Below, piece by piece: positions 7,025 to 9,016 of a stretch of DNA of 9,016 bases; the stretch's first letter is position 1; each line of letters begins with the position of its first letter. The notes under the pieces are model-generated. The model was not told where the DNA came from and did no database searches. It saw only the letters and a program-made list of their open reading frames with translations. Made by a program: the position numbers and the translations under genes. Source of the DNA: Prevotella sp. UBA3757 (GTDB taxonomy: Bacteria; Bacteroidota; Bacteroidia; Bacteroidales; Bacteroidaceae); the NCBI GenBank assembly GCA_002371715.1, contig DFGF01000122.1:1-9016 (forward strand), written 5' to 3'.

Positions 7025-7056
7025 CAAAGGTAAGAAGATTTTTGGATTCTCGCAAT
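7025..7056 (-). promoter_or_regulatory. Bacteroidetes-type promoter for the minus-strand RNA
   Basis: Read on the minus strand, ATTG (7056-7053, one mismatch to TTTG) is followed after exactly 20 bp by TACCTTTG (7032-7025), the same -7 box and spacing as the FAH promoter at 514-545. The predicted start is about 7020. No open reading frame of note follows, so the product should be RNA. Confidence 0.75.
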
Positions 7057-7092
7057 ACTTTATGCCTCAAAAGTGTAAAAACGCACCCTATT

Positions 7093-7108
7093 CTTGATAT
7101 AAATCAAG
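7093..7108. promoter_or_regulatory. FNR/CRP-family-like palindromic operator
   Basis: CTTGAT-ATAA-ATCAAG is a perfect 6-bp palindrome with a 4-bp centre. Its inner 14 bp (7094-7107) match the FNR consensus TTGAT-N4-ATCAA exactly. The centre lies about 80 bp upstream of the predicted start of the minus-strand RNA, a distance used by activators of this family, and over 500 bp from the glycosyltransferase gene. Which regulator binds is inference; Bacteroidales encode several Crp/Fnr relatives. Confidence 0.5.
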
Positions 7109-7138
7109 CCGTTGTGCGCGATAACACAGCCGAATTGG

Positions 7139-7164
7139 ACTATTTGACCATTTTACTATTTGAC
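7139..7164 (+). repeat. direct repeat ACTATTTGAC, two copies
   Basis: ACTATTTGAC occurs at 7139-7148 and again at 7155-7164, starts 16 bp apart, with CATTTT between them. Function unknown; possibly a paired protein-binding site in the region upstream of the minus-strand RNA promoter. Confidence 0.6.
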
Positions 7165-7192
7165 AATTGTCGCGGCGCGGTGGAGCAAAGCG

Positions 7193-7209
7193 TTTACATG
7201 AAATGTAAA
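7193..7209. promoter_or_regulatory. operator-like dyad TTTACAT-N3-ATGTAAA
   Basis: A perfect 7-bp inverted repeat with a 3-bp centre, AT-rich, lying 5 bp before the 22-bp repeat array. The shape fits a dimeric repressor or activator site; nothing in the window identifies the protein. Confidence 0.45.
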
Positions 7210-7214
7210 GAAAA

Positions 7215-7314
7215 ACGAGCCGTAATCTCGTCCGCGACGAGCCGTAATGTCATCAACGACGAGCCGTAATGCCGTCAGCGACGAGCCGTAATGCCGTCAG
7301 CGACGAGCCGTAAT
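7215..7314 (+). repeat. five-copy direct repeat, 12-bp core at exact 22-bp period
   Basis: ACGAGCCGTAAT occurs without change at 7215, 7237, 7259, 7281 and 7303. The 10-bp spacers are CTCGTCCGCG, GTCATCAACG, GCCGTCAGCG and GCCGTCAGCG. The last two full units are identical, which suggests recent duplication. Neighbouring units can form small hairpins, the best being CTCGTC-CGC-GACGAG at the first junction. The period is not a multiple of three, so this is not coding. The array resembles iterons or a tandem binding site; the spacers are far too short for CRISPR. Confidence 0.92.
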
Positions 7315-7341
7315 GTCGTGGGTTGTGGAGCAGATGCAGAT

Positions 7342-7385
7342 GATGTGAGCAGGATGTGAGCAGGATGTGAGCAGGATGTGAGCGC
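7342..7385 (+). repeat. four-copy 11-bp tandem repeat GATGTGAGCAG
   Basis: Three exact contiguous copies of GATGTGAGCAG at 7342, 7353 and 7364, and a fourth at 7375 ending in GC instead of AG. The period is exactly half that of the neighbouring 22-bp array. The stretch lies just upstream of an AT-rich segment. Confidence 0.9.
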
Positions 7386-7432
7386 GGTATATTACACTGA
7401 TTTTATGACACTTATCTAAACCTTAACATCCT

Positions 7433-7541
7433 TGGAGCAGATGGAGCAGATTAAAAAGGAAAAATTGGGGGTCTAAGTGGGAAAAAAAATTCTAGCGGGC
7501 CAGAAGTAGGAAACAATGTGAGAAGTGCTCCATCCGCTCCA
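7433..7541. repeat. GGAGCAGAT repeats and a 16-bp inverted repeat
   Basis: GGAGCAGAT occurs in tandem at 7434-7442 and 7443-7451, and singly at 7327-7335. An inverted copy lies at 7526-7541, so 7433-7448 can pair with 7526-7541 over 16 bp with one A/C mismatch, enclosing a 77-nt A/G-rich loop. In RNA this would be a long hairpin; in DNA it could be the remnant of a small inverted element. No coding content was seen in the loop. Confidence 0.7.
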
Positions 7542-7568
7542 CGGTCTCTTACACGAGAGCCTCGTTCT

Positions 7569-7610
7569 TCATTATTCCCCATTCTTCATTTTCTTCCTAC
7601 TTCCTTCTTC
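7569..7610 (+). repeat. degenerate pyrimidine-rich heptad stretch upstream of the GT4 gene
   Basis: Seven-base blocks TTCATTA, TTCCCCA, TTCTTCA, TTTTCTT, CCTACTT, CCTTCTT show a loose 7-bp rhythm. The stretch occupies the place where a -33 box for the next gene would be. It is probably a decayed heptamer array; the sequence is low in complexity, so the call is weak. Confidence 0.35.
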
Positions 7611-7628
7611 ATTCTACAATTTTCTTCG

Positions 7629-7636
7629 TACCTTTG
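7629..7636 (+). promoter_or_regulatory. -7 promoter box for the glycosyltransferase genes
   Basis: TACCTTTG is identical to the two other -7 boxes in this window. A TTTG -33 box is missing at the right distance; the spot holds TTCT-like pyrimidines. Transcription would begin near 7641, giving a leader of only about 12 nt before the ATG at 7654. Confidence 0.6.
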
Positions 7637-7653
7637 CGCCATAATAGAATGAT

Positions 7654-8940
7654 ATGCGAGTACTGATAGTCAACACAAGCGAACGGGCAGGCGGAGCCGC
7701 CGTGGCAGCAGGCAGACTGCTGGAGGCACTGAACAACAACGGAGTGAAGGCCAAAATGCTGGTGCGCGACAAGACGACCGACAACCTCATGGTCTCTACG
7801 TTGCCACAGACATGGAGGCTGCACTGGCACTTCCTCTGGGAGCGCATCTGCATCTGGTGGCACATGCGGCTGAAGCGCCAGCACCTGTTCGAGATAGATA
7901 TTGCCAACGTCGGCACAGACATCACCCAGCTGGCTGAATTTCAGAAAGCCGACGTGATACATCTGCACTGGATCAACCAGGGCATGCTGTCACTGCGCGA
8001 CATCCGCCGCATACTGGACAGTGGCAAGGCCGTGGTGTGGACCATGCACGACATCTGGCCCGCCACAGCCATCTGCCACCTGACCATGGACTGCCGACAG
8101 TTTGAAAGCCAGTGCCGCGACTGCCGGCTGCTGCCCGGAGGCGGTGGCGCCAACGACCTGGCGGCCCGCGTCTGGCGCCGGAAGCAGCAGATGCTGGCCG
8201 GGCGGCGCGTCACGTTCGTGACCTGCAGCCAGTGGCTGTGCAGCGAGGCCCGCCGGAGCGCACTGCTCAGCGGACAGGACATCTGCGCCATTCCCAACCC
8301 CATCGACACCCACCGCTACCGCCCGGCCGACAAGCGCGCGGCACGGCAAGCCGTGGGACTGCCGCTTGACGGACGCATCATCCTGTTTGCCTCGCAACGG
8401 GTGACCAATCCCAACAAGGGCATGGCGTACCTGGTAGAGGCCTGCCGGCTGATGGCCAGTATGCACCCGGAATGCAGTAAAACCACGACGATAGCCATCC
8501 TGGGCGGCCATGCGGAGGAGATAGCCGGGAGGCTGCCCTTCCCCACCCTCGCACTGGGATACGTCAACGACGAGCAGCGCATAGCAGCCGTCTACAATGC
8601 CGCCGACGTCTTTGTGCTGCCATCGCTGTCGGAGAACCTGCCCAACACCATCATGGAGGCCATGGCTTGCGGCGTGCCCAGTGTGGCGTTCCGCGTGGGT
8701 GGCATACCCGAGATGATTGACCACGGCAAGAACGGCTACGTGGCCAACTTCCGCGACGCGTCAGACCTGGCCAACGGCATGCACTACGTGCTCTACCAGG
8801 CCGACCGCCAGGCCCTGCGCGACAACTGTCTGCAGAAAGTGGCCACCCAATACTCGCAGCAGAGCATTGCCAAACAGTACGTGGAGGGTTACGAGCGTGC
8901 CCTGCGGCCCAAAGAGATGAGAAAAGAGAAAGAACAGTAA
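7654..8940 (+). CDS. glycosyltransferase, GT4 family
   Basis: A 428-residue retaining glycosyltransferase of the GT-B fold, probably cytoplasmic or at the inner face of the membrane, transferring a sugar from a nucleotide-sugar during surface polysaccharide synthesis. The N-terminal domain starts with MRVLIVNTSERAGGAA (glycine-rich loop near 13-14). VIHLHWINQG (101-110) and VVWTMHDIWPATAICH (127-142) are typical of this subgroup. A Cys cluster C141, C147, C154, C157 follows and may bind metal. The C-terminal nucleotide-sugar domain shows PNPID (214-218), FASQRVTNPNKG (245-256) and the EX7E motif with E327 and E335 in SENLPNTIMEAMACG. The start at 7654 is chosen because it begins the first beta strand; an ATG at 7649 is out of frame. 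The C-terminal EMRKEKEQ tail is low complexity. The next gene starts 4 bp after the stop. Donor and acceptor sugars are unknown. Confidence 0.92.
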   Translation: MRVLIVNTSERAGGAAVAAGRLLEALNNNGVKAKMLVRDKTTDNLMVSTLPQTWRLHWHFLWERICIWWHMRLKRQHLFEIDIANVGTDITQLAEFQKADVIHLHWINQGMLSLRDIRRILDSGKAVVWTMHDIWPATAICHLTMDCRQFESQCRDCRLLPGGGGANDLAARVWRRKQQMLAGRRVTFVTCSQWLCSEARRSALLSGQDICAIPNPIDTHRYRPADKRAARQAVGLPLDGRIILFASQRVTNPNKGMAYLVEACRLMASMHPECSKTTTIAILGGHAEEIAGRLPFPTLALGYVNDEQRIAAVYNAADVFVLPSLSENLPNTIMEAMACGVPSVAFRVGGIPEMIDHGKNGYVANFRDASDLANGMHYVLYQADRQALRDNCLQKVATQYSQQSIAKQYVEGYERALRPKEMRKEKEQ

Positions 8941-8944
8941 CACG

Positions 8945-9016
8945 ATGATACGATTTTCAATAGTCACCATCACCTACAATGCCGAACAGGTCGTGCAGCG
9001 CACCCTCGACAGCGTG
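8945..9016 (+). CDS. glycosyltransferase, GT2 family, N-terminal fragment (continues past window)
   Basis: The first 24 codons of a gene that runs off the right edge. The start of the protein, MIRFSIVTITYNAEQ followed by VVQRTLDSV, is the classic first beta strand and helix of GT2 (GT-A fold) enzymes, in which the Thr-Tyr-Asn segment contacts the nucleotide-sugar. The ATG lies 4 bp after the stop of the GT4 gene, so the two are almost certainly co-transcribed and translationally linked. Substrate cannot be inferred from this fragment. Confidence 0.88.
   Translation, partial: MIRFSIVTITYNAEQVVQRTLDSV

Larger units (their letters stand above)
6686..7653. other. large intergenic region without a convincing protein gene
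   Basis: About 970 bp. From left to right it holds the end of the GATGGAA array; a probable minus-strand structured RNA with terminator and promoter (6710-7056); an FNR-like palindrome (7093-7108); short direct repeats and a dyad (7139-7209); a five-copy 22-bp-period array (7215-7314); a four-copy 11-bp-period array (7342-7385); GGAGCAGAT repeats forming a long inverted repeat (7433-7541); a pyrimidine-rich heptad stretch (7569-7610); and a -7 promoter box for the next gene. No open frame here shows plausible protein composition or a recognisable family. Confidence 0.85.

Noticed and set aside
7042..7269. 75-codon open frame on the plus strand in the intergenic region
   Set aside because: It starts with TTG inside the minus-strand promoter region, runs through the dyad and into the 22-bp repeat array, and its composition and lack of family resemblance suggest chance.
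7215..7314. CRISPR array
   Set aside because: Repeats of 12 bp with 10-bp spacers, two of them identical, are far outside CRISPR dimensions, and no cas genes are present.
6750..7385. Chromosomal or plasmid replication origin (AT-rich DNA plus iteron-like repeats)
   Set aside because: No DnaA-box cluster and no dnaA, rep or par gene is present; the flanking genes form ordinary chromosomal operons. One DnaA-like 9-mer near 6889 is part of a hairpin.

Overview
The window looks like chromosomal DNA from a Bacteroidales bacterium, most likely in the Prevotella group. Three things point that way. The gene order (FAH-family protein, porU, porV, ispF) is the one known from Porphyromonas gingivalis (PG0025-PG0028). 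Promoter-like sequences follow the Bacteroidetes TTTG / TAnnTTTG pattern rather than the E. coli pattern. Clear Shine-Dalgarno sequences are mostly absent. The genes are GC-rich, while the large intergenic region is partly very AT-rich.

Layout: (1) 2-436, the 3' part of ddh (meso-diaminopimelate dehydrogenase), closed by a strong intrinsic terminator. (2) 514-6685, a likely single transcription unit with a good promoter, reading rightward: an FAH-family enzyme, porU (the C25 peptidase/sortase of the type IX secretion system, T9SS), porV (its outer-membrane partner) and ispF (isoprenoid synthesis). (3) 6686-7653, about 970 bp with no convincing protein gene. Its left half is a probable structured non-coding RNA on the minus strand with its own promoter, several hairpins with GNRA loops and a terminator. 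Its right half is packed with direct repeats and dyads. (4) 7654-9016, the start of a glycosyltransferase cluster: a complete GT4-type enzyme and the first 24 codons of a GT2-type enzyme.

How the genes work together: PorU and PorV form the core of the surface attachment complex that removes the C-terminal signal of T9SS cargo and links the cargo to anionic LPS. The downstream glycosyltransferases probably build a surface polysaccharide, but the sequence does not show a direct link to T9SS. Ddh and IspF serve peptidoglycan precursor and isoprenoid synthesis.

The most unusual points are: heptamer tandem repeats at several places in the locus, including an 11-unit array inside the porU reading frame, where a one-unit change would truncate the protein; a roughly 310-nt minus-strand RNA candidate with a perfect FNR-type palindrome about 80 bp upstream of its start; and an array of five 12-bp cores at an exact 22-bp period followed by an 11-bp-period array.
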